From assembly GCA_015067825.1 (NCBI GenBank), contig SVLQ01000003.1:1-35943 (forward strand): a stretch of DNA of 35,943 bases, read 5' to 3'. The DNA is from Oscillospiraceae bacterium. GTDB lineage: Bacteria > Bacillota > Clostridia > Oscillospirales > QAMX01. A program made the translations under genes and the position numbers. This document shows, piece after piece, positions 20,939 through 29,541 of the stretch (position 1 is the first letter of the stretch; every line of letters starts with the position of its first letter). Under the pieces are notes generated by a model, which did no database searches, was not told the DNA's origin, and saw only the letters and a list, made by a program, of their open reading frames with translations.

Positions 20939-23353
20939 ATGCAGTTTTCTGAATTTTTGGAACATAATATCGTGTGTCTGGACGGCGGCATGGGTACGCT
21001 TCTGCAGGCGCAGGGGCTGCAACCGGGCGAACACCCCGAATATTGGAATCTCTCGCATCCCGAAGTCGTGACGGCGATCCACAAAGCCTATTACGATGCC
21101 GGCAGCAACGTCGTCAGCACCAATACCTTCGGTGCAAACGCGCTGAAGTTCTCCGCCGATGAGCTGGATGCGATCGTCCGCGCGGCGGTGGAAAACGCCA
21201 GAGCCGCTCAAAAAGCGAGCGCGAACGGCGGCGAAACGTTCGTTGCGCTCGATATCGGCCCGACGGGCAAGCTTTTGAAGCCGCTTGGCGACCTCGATTT
21301 CGAGGCGGCGGTGGAACTGTTTGCCCAAACGATCCGCCTTGGTGCGGCGTACGGCGTCGATCTGATCCTGATCGAAACGATGAACGACAGCTACGAGACC
21401 AAAGCCGCATTGCTCGCCGCCAAAGAAACGTGCACGCTCCCGGTACTTGTCTCCAACGCTTACGGCGAAGACGGCAAGCTGATGACCGGCGCGACGCCCG
21501 CGGCGATGGTCGCGATGCTCGAAGGGATGGGTGCCGATGCGATCGGCGCCAACTGCTCGCTCGGCCCGCGTCAGCTGCGCGGTGTCGTCGGGGAACTGCT
21601 CGAAAACGCCTCTGTGCCGGTTCTGCTGAAGCCGAATGCCGGTCTGCCGCGTTCCGAACAGGGGAGAACCGTGTTCGACGTTTCGCCGACGGAATTTGCC
21701 GAAGAGGTCGCTCGGATTGTCGCCAAAGGCGTTCGCGTAGCCGGCGGTTGCTGCGGCACGACGCCGGAGTATATCCGTGCCCTGACCGAAAAACTCGCCG
21801 CGTTAGCTCCCGTTCCGCTGACCGAAAAGAATCTGACCGTTGTTTCCTCCTATTCCCATGCCGTCAAATTCGGCGAAAAGGCGGTCATGATCGGCGAACG
21901 CATCAATCCGACCGGTAAAAAACGCTTCAAGCAGGCGCTGGTCGAAAACGATATGGACTATATCTTAAGCGAGGGTGTTGCCCAACAGGAAAAGGGTGTG
22001 CACGTCCTCGATGTCAACGTCGGCCTGCCGGAGATCGACGAGGTCAAGCTCCTGCGGGAAACGGTCTGCGAGCTGCAGGCCGTCTGCGATCTGCCGCTGC
22101 AGATCGACACGGCCGATCCGGCCGCGATGGAAGCGGCACTCCGCCGCTATAACGGCAAAGCGATGGTCAATTCCGTCAACGGCAAGGCCGAGAGCATGGC
22201 GGCGGTATTCCCGTTGGTGAAAAAATACGGCGGCCTCGTCGTCGCCCTCACGCTCGACGAAAATGGGATCCCCGCAACGGCCGAAGGCAGAGTGGCCGTC
22301 GCCCGAAAGATCCTCGCCTGCGCCCAAAGCTACGGGATCGCCAAAAAGGATCTGATCTTTGATCCTCTGGCGATGACGATCAGCGCCGATACTTCCGCTG
22401 CCGTGACCACGCTTTCTGCGCTGAAACGCATCCAAACCGAGCTCGGCTGCCATACCTTGCTCGGCGTCTCCAATATTTCCTTCGGTCTGCCCAACCGCGA
22501 TGCCGTCAACGGCACGTTCTTTGCCCTCGCGCTGGAAAACGGCCTTTCCGCGGCGATTATGAATCCCTTTTCGGCCGATATGATGAAGACCTACTATACC
22601 TACCACGCGCTCAAAAACCTCGACGAAAACTGTGCGGCCTATATCGCCGCCGCCGATTCGTTCGCGCCGACTGTTGTTGCAACGGCAGCACCGGCGGCAA
22701 AAACGCCGGAGGAATACCGCTCGGAGCTGCAGCGCGCGATCGTCAAGGGCTTCCAGGAAAAAGCGGGCGAGCTGACCGCCGGACTCGTGCAAACGACCGA
22801 CCCGATGGCCATCGTCGCCGATGAGATCATTCCTGCGCTCAATATCGTCGGCAAGGGTTTTGAAGAAAAGACCGTTTACCTTCCGCAGCTTCTGATGAGC
22901 GCGGAGGCGGCCAAGAGCGCGTTTGAAAAAATCAAGCAACATCTCGTCCAAAACGGGGAAAAAGCGGTCGGAAAAGGCAAATTCGTGATCGCAACCGTCG
23001 AAGGCGATATCCACGATATCGGCAAAAATATCGTCAAGCTGCTGCTGGAAAACTACGGCTTTGAGGTCATCGACCTCGGCAAGGACGTCGCTCCCGAAAC
23101 GGTCGTTGCGGCAGTCATCGAGCACCGTGCGCCGCTTGTGGGGCTCAGTGCGCTGATGACGACGACCGTCCCGGCGATGGAAGAAACGATCCGCCGGCTG
23201 AAAGTAGCCGCCCCTTGGTGCAAAACGGTCGTCGGCGGTGCGGTGCTGACCAAAGAGTATGCCGAAAAAATCGGCGCCGACGCTTACGCAAAAGATGCGA
23301 TGGAAACCGTGCGCTATGCGGAAAGCGTGTTGGCATCCGAAAACCACGCATAA
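20939..23353 (+). CDS. metH: B12-dependent methionine synthase, lacking activation domain
   Basis: The 804-residue protein transfers a methyl group from methyltetrahydrofolate via cobalamin to homocysteine. Domains in order: homocysteine binding (1-290) with zinc cysteines Cys206 (IGANCSLGP) and Cys271/Cys272 (GGCCGTTP); methyltetrahydrofolate binding (about 300-565, GERINPTGKK at 319 on); cobalamin cap (about 590-675); and cobalamin Rossmann domain (680-804) with EGDIHDIGKN and the lower-axial His692. The chain ends there, against about 1,220 residues in E. coli MetH. The missing reactivation domain is the preceding gene. AGGAG precedes the ATG. No upstream riboswitch was seen. Confidence 0.95.
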   Translation: MQFSEFLEHNIVCLDGGMGTLLQAQGLQPGEHPEYWNLSHPEVVTAIHKAYYDAGSNVVSTNTFGANALKFSADELDAIVRAAVENARAAQKASANGGETFVALDIGPTGKLLKPLGDLDFEAAVELFAQTIRLGAAYGVDLILIETMNDSYETKAALLAAKETCTLPVLVSNAYGEDGKLMTGATPAAMVAMLEGMGADAIGANCSLGPRQLRGVVGELLENASVPVLLKPNAGLPRSEQGRTVFDVSPTEFAEEVARIVAKGVRVAGGCCGTTPEYIRALTEKLAALAPVPLTEKNLTVVSSYSHAVKFGEKAVMIGERINPTGKKRFKQALVENDMDYILSEGVAQQEKGVHVLDVNVGLPEIDEVKLLRETVCELQAVCDLPLQIDTADPAAMEAALRRYNGKAMVNSVNGKAESMAAVFPLVKKYGGLVVALTLDENGIPATAEGRVAVARKILACAQSYGIAKKDLIFDPLAMTISADTSAAVTTLSALKRIQTELGCHTLLGVSNISFGLPNRDAVNGTFFALALENGLSAAIMNPFSADMMKTYYTYHALKNLDENCAAYIAAADSFAPTVVATAAPAAKTPEEYRSELQRAIVKGFQEKAGELTAGLVQTTDPMAIVADEIIPALNIVGKGFEEKTVYLPQLLMSAEAAKSAFEKIKQHLVQNGEKAVGKGKFVIATVEGDIHDIGKNIVKLLLENYGFEVIDLGKDVAPETVVAAVIEHRAPLVGLSALMTTTVPAMEETIRRLKVAAPWCKTVVGGAVLTKEYAEKIGADAYAKDAMETVRYAESVLASENHA

Positions 23354-23368
23354 AAGGAGGCGCGTGCG

Positions 23369-24037
23369 ATGCGTTCGATCCGCAGCGCGGCGGATATCGT
23401 CGCTTTAACAAACGAATGGGGCTTTCTGCCGTTTTTTGAAAACGGGATTCCCGGTTTTTCCGTGGAAGAGCTGACGCCCAAAGAACTGTGGTTTGCCTCC
23501 GACGTCGACGGCCCGTGGGAATGGAAGGGCCCGGTGATCCGCGCGAGCGGGTGTGCCTACGGCAAATTTTTCGGAGGCAAAGCCGTGTTTATCAGCAGAG
23601 AGTGGTTCCTTGATTTTGCCAACTACCGCCGCGATGGGTATGATTTTGATGCCCGCTGCGACGAAGGCTTGGCGCCCTACCGCGACCGCGAGCTCTACGA
23701 GATTCTGGAGGCAAACGGCGATCTGCTCTCCAAAGAGCTGAAACGCCTGTGGTCGTTTGGCGACAAGCAGAAAAAGGGCTTCGATGCGATCCTCACGCAT
23801 CTGCAAATGCAGGGCTACGTCGTTACGACCGACTTTGAATACCAAACCGACAAACACGGCAAGCCATACGGCTGGGGTGTTGCCCGCTATGCAACTTCCG
23901 AACGGTTCTTCGGTCCTGAGTTCCGCCAACAGATCTACCGGCGCGAACCGGAGAAATCCCGTGAACGAATTCTGACGCACCTCGCCGCGCTGCTGCCGCA
24001 TGCGAGCGAAAAACAACTTGCAAAACTCATCGGATAA
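23369..24037 (+). CDS. AlkZ-related protein of unknown function
   Basis: The 222-residue protein carries conserved blocks that I recall from clostridial proteins annotated AlkZ-related, winged-helix relatives of the DNA glycosylases AlkZ/YcaQ: CAYGKFFGGKAVFISREWFL, then FANYRRDGYDFDARCDEGLA, FGDKQKKGFDAILTHLQMQ and a YGWGVARYATSE block. It lacks the full length of AlkZ (about 370 residues), so glycosylase activity should not be assumed. The ATG has AAAGGAGG upstream and begins 15 bases after metH, within the same operon, before a strong terminator. A functional link to methionine or methylation chemistry is possible but unproven. Confidence 0.75.
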   Translation: MRSIRSAADIVALTNEWGFLPFFENGIPGFSVEELTPKELWFASDVDGPWEWKGPVIRASGCAYGKFFGGKAVFISREWFLDFANYRRDGYDFDARCDEGLAPYRDRELYEILEANGDLLSKELKRLWSFGDKQKKGFDAILTHLQMQGYVVTTDFEYQTDKHGKPYGWGVARYATSERFFGPEFRQQIYRREPEKSRERILTHLAALLPHASEKQLAKLIG

Positions 24038-24041
24038 GATC

Positions 24042-24081
24042 AAAAAAGTCCCGCTTTCCGTTTGGGAAAGCGGGACTTTTT
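24042..24081. terminator. Bidirectional terminator
   Basis: Arms AAAAAGTCCCGCTTTCC and GGAAAGCGGGACTTTTT (perfect, 17 bp, 5-base loop) lie between two convergent genes and can end both the metH operon and the leftward aldo/keto reductase. Confidence 0.93.
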
Positions 24082-24086
24082 GTATG

Positions 24087-25097
24087 TTATTCAGCCAAAA
24101 GTTTTTGGTAGTCGAGATAGCTTTTTTCCAAGAGCGAAGGCGCGTCCAACCCGTAGGGGCATTTTTGCGTGCATTGGCCGCAGTGGAGACAGTTTTTCGT
24201 CTTTTCCATCTCATCCTGCCAAAACTTTGAGTAATACCCCTCCGAAGGCGCTCTGCGCATGATCAGCCCGATGCGCGAGCAAATGCCGATGTTGATCCCG
24301 GCAGGACAGGGCATGCAGTAGCCGCAACCGCGGCAAAAATCGCCCTGCAGCTCCTTGCGGTCGGCGTCCAGAACCGCGGTAATCTCCTCGTCCATTTCCG
24401 CCGGAGCGTTTTGGAAAACGAGGAAGTCGTCGAGTTCGCGCTCGCGCTGGATGCCCCAGATCGGCGCGACCGGAAGTTGGGCGAGATACGCGTAAGCCGC
24501 CCGCGCATTGGTGATAAGCCCGCCGGCCAACGCCTTCATGCAGATAAAGCCAACGTCGTGCTCTTCGCACAACCGCACGAGCGCGAGGTCTTTTTCGCCC
24601 GAAAGATAGGAGAAGGGGAACTGCAGCGTGTCGTACAGCCCGGACACGACCGCCTCCTCCGCGATCGACAGGCGGTGGTTGGTGATGCCGATGAAGCGGA
24701 TCAGCCCTTGCGCCTTCGCCTCCAGCATCGCCTCGTAGAGCCCGGTTCCGTCGCCGGGACGCGGGCAGAAGTCCGGATTGTGGAACTGGTAGATATCGAT
24801 ATAGTCGGTTTTCAATGCGGCAAGGCTGGCGCGCAGATCGTTCCAGAATCCTTCAACCGTGGTCGATACGGTTTTGGTGGAGATGATGATCTCTTTGCGC
24901 ACGTCGGAAAGTGCCGCGCCCATTTTGTCCTCGCTGTCGGTATAGGCGCGTGCGGTGTCGAAATAGTTGATGCCGCCGTCGTAGGCCTTGCGCAGAATCT
25001 TCTTGGCGGTATCCATGTCTACGCGCTGGATCGGCAGCGCGCCGAATCCGTTTTTGCTGACGACCAAGTTGGTGCGCCCGAGTCGAATCGTTTGCAT
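24087..25097 (-). CDS. Aldo/keto reductase with C-terminal 4Fe-4S domain
   Basis: The 336-residue protein has a TIM-barrel reductase domain (1-255) with the catalytic tetrad Asp47, Tyr52, Lys75 and His106. A ferredoxin-like tail follows, with CRGCGYCMPCPAG and CLHCGQCTQKCPYG. Such fusions, common in Clostridia, may accept electrons from ferredoxin rather than only NADPH; the substrate is unknown. The ATG has AGGAGG upstream. It is divergent from a second Fe-S aldo/keto reductase across a 157-base region with one promoter in each direction. Confidence 0.92.
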   Translation of the reverse strand: MQTIRLGRTNLVVSKNGFGALPIQRVDMDTAKKILRKAYDGGINYFDTARAYTDSEDKMGAALSDVRKEIIISTKTVSTTVEGFWNDLRASLAALKTDYIDIYQFHNPDFCPRPGDGTGLYEAMLEAKAQGLIRFIGITNHRLSIAEEAVVSGLYDTLQFPFSYLSGEKDLALVRLCEEHDVGFICMKALAGGLITNARAAYAYLAQLPVAPIWGIQRERELDDFLVFQNAPAEMDEEITAVLDADRKELQGDFCRGCGYCMPCPAGINIGICSRIGLIMRRAPSEGYYSKFWQDEMEKTKNCLHCGQCTQKCPYGLDAPSLLEKSYLDYQKLLAE

Positions 25098-25130
25098 ATC
25101 GCTTCCTCCTGTCGCTGTGTTCCTGTCAAA

Positions 25131-25159
25131 AGTATACCATAGAATGCGGCGTTTTGCAA
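25131..25159 (-). promoter_or_regulatory. Promoter of the leftward aldo/keto reductase
   Basis: On the minus strand TTGCAA (25159-25154), a 17-base spacer and TGGTATACT with core TATACT (25136-25131). Confidence 0.7.
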
Positions 25160-25173
25160 TTCTTTTGCGTCTG

Positions 25174-25203
25174 TTGACATCTGCTTTCTTTGCGTGATAT
25201 AAT
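25174..25203 (+). promoter_or_regulatory. Promoter of the aldo/keto reductase / GH28 operon
   Basis: TTGACA (25174-25179), an 18-base spacer and TATAAT (25198-25203). It stands back to back with the leftward promoter, 14 bases between the two -35 boxes. Confidence 0.85.
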
Positions 25204-25254
25204 GAAGCTATCGAAGAAGAAAAATGCCGCTTTGCGGTTTTGCGGAGGTAAAAT

Positions 25255-26445
25255 ATGCTCTATTCCGAAGTCCACGGCCAAAAGCTTTCTCTGCTTGGGT
25301 TCGGCGCAATGCGTCTGCCGACCAAATCCGATGGTTCTATCGACGAAGCGACGACCAAAGCGATGGTCGACCGCGCGATGGCCGCCGGTGTCAACTACTA
25401 CGACACGGCCTACCCTTATCACGGCGGACTTTCCGAGGTCGTTCTCGCCAATTGCCTGCGCGACTATCCGCGCGAGAGCTATTTTCTCGCCGACAAATAT
25501 CCCGGCCACCAGATCGCCGAAACCTACGATCCCTCCGAGATCTTTGAGGATCAGCTCAAAAAATGCGGCGTGGAGTATTTCGATTACTATCTCCTCCACA
25601 ACGTCTACGAAAAATCGGTCGAGGTCTATACCGACCCGAAATGGGGCATCATCGACTACTTCAAGGAGCAGAAGCGCCTTGGCCGCATCCGCCACCTCGG
25701 CTTCTCCTCGCACGCCTCCGTCGATTGCCTGCGCGCATTCCTCGATGCCTTCGGCAGCGATATGGAGTTTTGCCAGATCCAGCTCAATTACCTCGACTGG
25801 ACGCTCGAAAACGCCCGCGCGAAGTACGAACTGCTGACCGAACGCGGTATCCCCGTTTGGGTGATGGAGCCGCTGCGCGGCGGCAAGCTGGCGAGCCTCG
25901 GTATCGAAGATACCGCCGGTCTCCGTGCGCTGCGCCCGGATGAATCGACTGCGGCGTGGTCGTTCCGTTTCCTGCAGGGGCTCTCAAACGTGGCGGTCGT
26001 TCTGAGCGGGATGTCGGCTCCCGACCAGTTGGAAGACAACCTGAAAACCTTTGCCTCGCGTGATCCGCTTGCCGAAGGCGAGCGATCCTTGGTTCTCGAT
26101 ATCGCCGAAAGCCTCAAGGATGCGATCCCGTGCACGGCCTGCCGCTACTGCTGCGACGGATGCCCGGCCGGACTCGATATCCCTATGCTCCTCTCGGTCT
26201 ATAACAACATTCGCTACGCGCCCACGACCAACACCGCAATGGTCATCGAAGCGCTGCCGCCCGAAAAACAACCCACTGCCTGCATCGGCTGCGGCGCGTG
26301 CAGTGCCGTTTGCCCGCAGAAGATCGATATCCCCACCCATCTGCGCGAATTCTCCGAAACGCTTGCCAAGATCCCCAGCTGGGCCGAGATCTGCCGCCAA
26401 CGCGCCGAAGCCGCCAAAAAATTGAAAGAACAGGCGAAACATTAA
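25255..26445 (+). CDS. Aldo/keto reductase with C-terminal 4Fe-4S domain
   Basis: The 396-residue protein has a reductase barrel (about 1-275) with Asp50, Tyr55, Lys81 and His115 as the likely catalytic set. A ferredoxin-like tail has CTACRYCCDGCPAG and CIGCGACSAVCPQ. It is longer than, and only moderately similar to, the divergent neighbour. GGAGGT precedes the ATG by 5 bases. The next gene, a GH28-type protein, begins 30 bases after the stop without a terminator, so a sugar or uronate-derived carbonyl is a plausible substrate; this is inference from position. Confidence 0.92.
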   Translation: MLYSEVHGQKLSLLGFGAMRLPTKSDGSIDEATTKAMVDRAMAAGVNYYDTAYPYHGGLSEVVLANCLRDYPRESYFLADKYPGHQIAETYDPSEIFEDQLKKCGVEYFDYYLLHNVYEKSVEVYTDPKWGIIDYFKEQKRLGRIRHLGFSSHASVDCLRAFLDAFGSDMEFCQIQLNYLDWTLENARAKYELLTERGIPVWVMEPLRGGKLASLGIEDTAGLRALRPDESTAAWSFRFLQGLSNVAVVLSGMSAPDQLEDNLKTFASRDPLAEGERSLVLDIAESLKDAIPCTACRYCCDGCPAGLDIPMLLSVYNNIRYAPTTNTAMVIEALPPEKQPTACIGCGACSAVCPQKIDIPTHLREFSETLAKIPSWAEICRQRAEAAKKLKEQAKH

Positions 26446-26475
26446 ACCGCAGCTTGGTATGGAGGAGTGATTCGT

Positions 26476-27756
26476 ATGGACTATTGTGTTTCTGTGTTCG
26501 GTGCAGATCCCTCCGGACAGAAGTTATCGACAACTGCCATTCAGGAGGCGATTGATGCCTGTGCAGCGGCCGGCGGCGGACGCGTTGTCGTACCAGCCGG
26601 ACATTATCTGATCGGTACACTTTGGCTGCGCAGTTGGGTAGAGCTGCATCTTGCCCATGGCGCGGTGCTGCAAGCGAGTTCGTCGCTTGCGGACTATAAC
26701 GACGAGGATGCGTATCCCCAAAATTTTCACTCCGACGCAGAGGAGTGGAACGGCAAACACCTGATTATTGCCCACGAATGCGAGCAGATCGCCATTACCG
26801 GCAGCGGCGTCATCGATGGATCCGGACCTGTGTTCTATGCCCCGCCGATCCCGTGGAATGCATACTGTTGGCGAGAGGGGCTGGCATTGGCGAAAGACAA
26901 AAAGGCACTTCGACCGGGCCAAATGCTGGCGATCATTGCGTGCAATCATGTGACGATTCGCGATGTAACACTGCAAAATGCCACTTGCTGGAACTGTTTC
27001 CTCCACGGCTGCAGCTTTGTGCAGGTTCGTGGGATCAAAGTCTATAATCCGCGTGTTGCTGCCAATACCGACGGCATCGACATCGATACCTGCCGCTTTG
27101 TGACCGTTTCCGACTGCATCATCGATACCGGAGACGATGCGATCGCTCTGCGATGCGACGGAGAGCGGCTCAGCCATTGCGATTCCGTCTGTGAATACGT
27201 TACGATCACCAACTGTGTGCTTTCTTCCTCGTCCTCAGTTTTTCGTATCGGTGTCGGTAGCGGAACCGTGCGCCACGTTCGCGTCAGCAATATCACGATC
27301 GGCCGCGGCGCGGTGGGAATGATGTTTATGGGCTATTGGACCTATGGGAAATTCAGCCATCTTCACGATATCCATTTCTCAGACGTCTCTGCTGCCGATC
27401 TTGCCCATCCGCTGCAGATCCACGGAGGCGCAGGTGCGACCTTCAGCCGCATTTCCGTGACCAACTACACCGCCGAAGCCGGCGCGATGACGTCGATCTG
27501 TGCGAATGAAGCAGGGTGGATGCGGGATATTCGCCTGCAAAATATCCACGTCACCCTTCGCGACAATCCGGAAGCGTCGACCGAACGCGATTTTGAAGAC
27601 CGCGGCGGTTTCTTCTTCTATGCCGAAAACGCCGAAGGGCTTGTTCTGGAGAACGTGCAGATCGATTGCCGGGATGTTGACGATACAAAGTGGCGCGATC
27701 GACAGCTGATCTGCAACTGCCCGCGCCTGCAGGGCGACATTACATTTTATCCGTAA
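26476..27756 (+). CDS. GH28-type glycoside hydrolase with altered active site
   Basis: The 426-residue right-handed beta-helix protein has GH28 (polygalacturonase) features: VFGADPSGQKLSTTAIQEAI at the start, NTDGIDID (197-204, Asp199) and DTGDDAIAL (217-225, Asp220 and Asp221). The usual GHG histidine segment is replaced by SSSSVFRIGVGS at about 251-262, so the active-site His appears absent. There is no signal peptide, pointing to cytoplasmic action on small imported fragments. ATG 26476 follows GGAGTG; a GTG at 26467 is less likely. It lies in an operon after an Fe-S aldo/keto reductase and before an unassigned hydrolase-like protein. Rhamnogalacturonan or pectin fragments are the guess. 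Confidence 0.87.
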   Translation: MDYCVSVFGADPSGQKLSTTAIQEAIDACAAAGGGRVVVPAGHYLIGTLWLRSWVELHLAHGAVLQASSSLADYNDEDAYPQNFHSDAEEWNGKHLIIAHECEQIAITGSGVIDGSGPVFYAPPIPWNAYCWREGLALAKDKKALRPGQMLAIIACNHVTIRDVTLQNATCWNCFLHGCSFVQVRGIKVYNPRVAANTDGIDIDTCRFVTVSDCIIDTGDDAIALRCDGERLSHCDSVCEYVTITNCVLSSSSSVFRIGVGSGTVRHVRVSNITIGRGAVGMMFMGYWTYGKFSHLHDIHFSDVSAADLAHPLQIHGGAGATFSRISVTNYTAEAGAMTSICANEAGWMRDIRLQNIHVTLRDNPEASTERDFEDRGGFFFYAENAEGLVLENVQIDCRDVDDTKWRDRQLICNCPRLQGDITFYP

Positions 27757-27773
27757 GAAAGGGGATTTCCGCT

Positions 27774-29396
27774 GTGTTTGCCTTTCTCCATGGCTATCAC
27801 CCGCTTCTCTGGCAGCCGCAGGTTGACGCCGGGCTCGTCAACGACGGCGACGGCATCCGCTTTTGCCAAAGTAAGCTGATCGCCGACGATCTGAAATTCA
27901 ACCGATTGGCGGCCAAAGGCGGTGAATTGTACCAAATCCTTTCCGAACGCAAATGTCCGTTCTATATCGACCGTCTGCAGGGCGGCTGCTATATCGACGA
28001 CTACGTCTACGACCAAGGACTCCTTGCAGAATACCGTACCCTCCTCGGCGAGAATTTCTGGGGTTTCCAGATGCACGAGTGGCTTTCGAACTACCGGAGC
28101 GACCTCCAAAAACTCGATAAGCTCGACACCGACCGTTGGACGCAGGCAGAAATTGAACGCACGATTTTTGGAAAGTTTCCCTTTCCGTGCATCTTCCTCG
28201 AAAGCATGACCGCGGAAGAAATGGCCGCTGCCGGCAAACCGAAAACGGTCGCGGAATTCTACCGCGCGATGACGGCGATCTACCGAAAACGCATGGCCGA
28301 AGTCGGCGACCTGATCCCCTGCGACAGCGCCTTCCTCGCCTATCCGTTCGAGCTCGCGGTCGGCACCAAACGCATCGTACCCGAGGTCGGCGCGCAGACG
28401 GCCGATGCGCGTGTGCAGGTCTGCTACGCCCGCGGCATGGCCAAGGCCTACGGCCGCACCTTTGGCGTTTACTACGAGCCGTGGGGCGGATCGCCGTTTT
28501 CGGCCTGCTGCTACCAAAGGAACGGCAAAAACGAATGGGGCATCGGCGAATCGTCCGATTTCCCGTTCGAAACCGCCGGCGAAAACGGCGGCAGCTCGCG
28601 CTCGCTGCAAATGCGCATCTTCCTCTACGCCTATTTCTCCAACGCCGAATTTTTGAGCGAGGAGTGGGGACTCTGCAACGTCTTTACCGATTGGGAATCC
28701 TTTGCCCTCTCGCCCTACGGCCAAACCAAACGCGAATTCCAGCAATTTGTGCGCCGTTACCCCGACGTCGGTGAAAAGCTTACGCCGATCGCGGCCGTAC
28801 TGCCCAAGCACCTTACCGTGCTCGAAGAGATCGACAGCCCGGGAATCTTCCTCGGCTATGCGGTCGATCCCGACGTACAGACGGTGCTCGCAAAAGCCAA
28901 GGGCGGCGTGCGTTGTCTCTTTGGCACCGCAACACCGATGCAGGGGACCGAGCAGAAAACGCTGATCAACAGCTTGATCCCCGATTCGCTCGACCTCGTG
29001 AACGACGGTGCAGGTGATCTTTCGACCTACGATTTCCTCGTCGACCTTACCGACGATCCGCGCTTTGCCGCGCGGCATCCGAATACCTGCGCGATCGACG
29101 ACGTTCCCGCAAAGCTCAAAACGCTGCTCCCGTGCTGGGTTGAAGGCAACGTCCATTGGATGGTCAACCGTCGCATCGGCGGAGGATACTATCTGGCGAT
29201 CTTCAACCACAGCGGCGTGGTGCGCTCGGTCGCCGACGGCGAGTATACCTTGCCCGAAGCCGACGAGCCCGTTGCTGTTTTGTTCAGCCCCGATGCCGAA
29301 CCGCAGCTCTGCGAAGGCGGCGTTTCCCTCGAAAAGCACGGCGAACGCTATCATCTGACTGTTCCGGCCGGAGGCTGGTGCCTGATCCGCTTCTGA
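27774..29396 (+). CDS. Unassigned hydrolase-like protein (possible glycosidase)
   Basis: The 540-residue protein matches no family I can name. The look is that of a glycosidase: an alpha/beta barrel-like N-terminal part with YIDRLQGGCYIDDYVYDQGL, GFQMHEWLSN (His101, Glu102), GVYYEPWGGSPFSACCYQ (Glu235) and FLSEEWGLCNVFTDWESFAL (Glu296/Glu297). A beta-rich C-terminal domain (about 455-540) ends HLTVPAGGWCLIRF. GTG 27774 is chosen because AAGGGGA lies 7 bases upstream and it is 17 bases after the GH28 stop. There is no signal peptide, so it is cytoplasmic. Operon position with GH28 suggests it acts on the same oligosaccharide. The catalytic Glu assignments are guesses. Confidence 0.8.
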   Translation: MFAFLHGYHPLLWQPQVDAGLVNDGDGIRFCQSKLIADDLKFNRLAAKGGELYQILSERKCPFYIDRLQGGCYIDDYVYDQGLLAEYRTLLGENFWGFQMHEWLSNYRSDLQKLDKLDTDRWTQAEIERTIFGKFPFPCIFLESMTAEEMAAAGKPKTVAEFYRAMTAIYRKRMAEVGDLIPCDSAFLAYPFELAVGTKRIVPEVGAQTADARVQVCYARGMAKAYGRTFGVYYEPWGGSPFSACCYQRNGKNEWGIGESSDFPFETAGENGGSSRSLQMRIFLYAYFSNAEFLSEEWGLCNVFTDWESFALSPYGQTKREFQQFVRRYPDVGEKLTPIAAVLPKHLTVLEEIDSPGIFLGYAVDPDVQTVLAKAKGGVRCLFGTATPMQGTEQKTLINSLIPDSLDLVNDGAGDLSTYDFLVDLTDDPRFAARHPNTCAIDDVPAKLKTLLPCWVEGNVHWMVNRRIGGGYYLAIFNHSGVVRSVADGEYTLPEADEPVAVLFSPDAEPQLCEGGVSLEKHGERYHLTVPAGGWCLIRF

Positions 29397-29464
29397 AATC
29401 GGGATTCAAGCACAGGTTGAATTTTGGAAAACAGGTGAAAACCGATCATTCAACGAGCACTTGC

Positions 29465-29493
29465 TTGCATTTTTTGCGTGTTTTGTGTATGCT
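29465..29493 (+). promoter_or_regulatory. Probable promoter of the XRE repeat-protein gene
   Basis: TTGCAT (29465-29470), a 17-base spacer and TATGCT (29488-29493). Only a weak hairpin (TTCAA/TTGAA, 29404-29424) separates it from the upstream operon, so some readthrough is possible. Confidence 0.55.
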
Positions 29494-29541
29494 GAATACA
29501 ACAAATCGATTTGCAGAACACAAAGAAAGCGAGCGAACAAT

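Noticed and set aside
21965..23347. Long open frame antisense to metH (460 codons).
   Set aside because: It lies fully opposite a well-conserved gene in GC-rich DNA, has low-complexity Arg/Asp/Gly composition and no ribosome binding site; a shadow of the real gene. The same holds for the long antisense frames at 27747-29354, 8219-9478 and 12248-13375.
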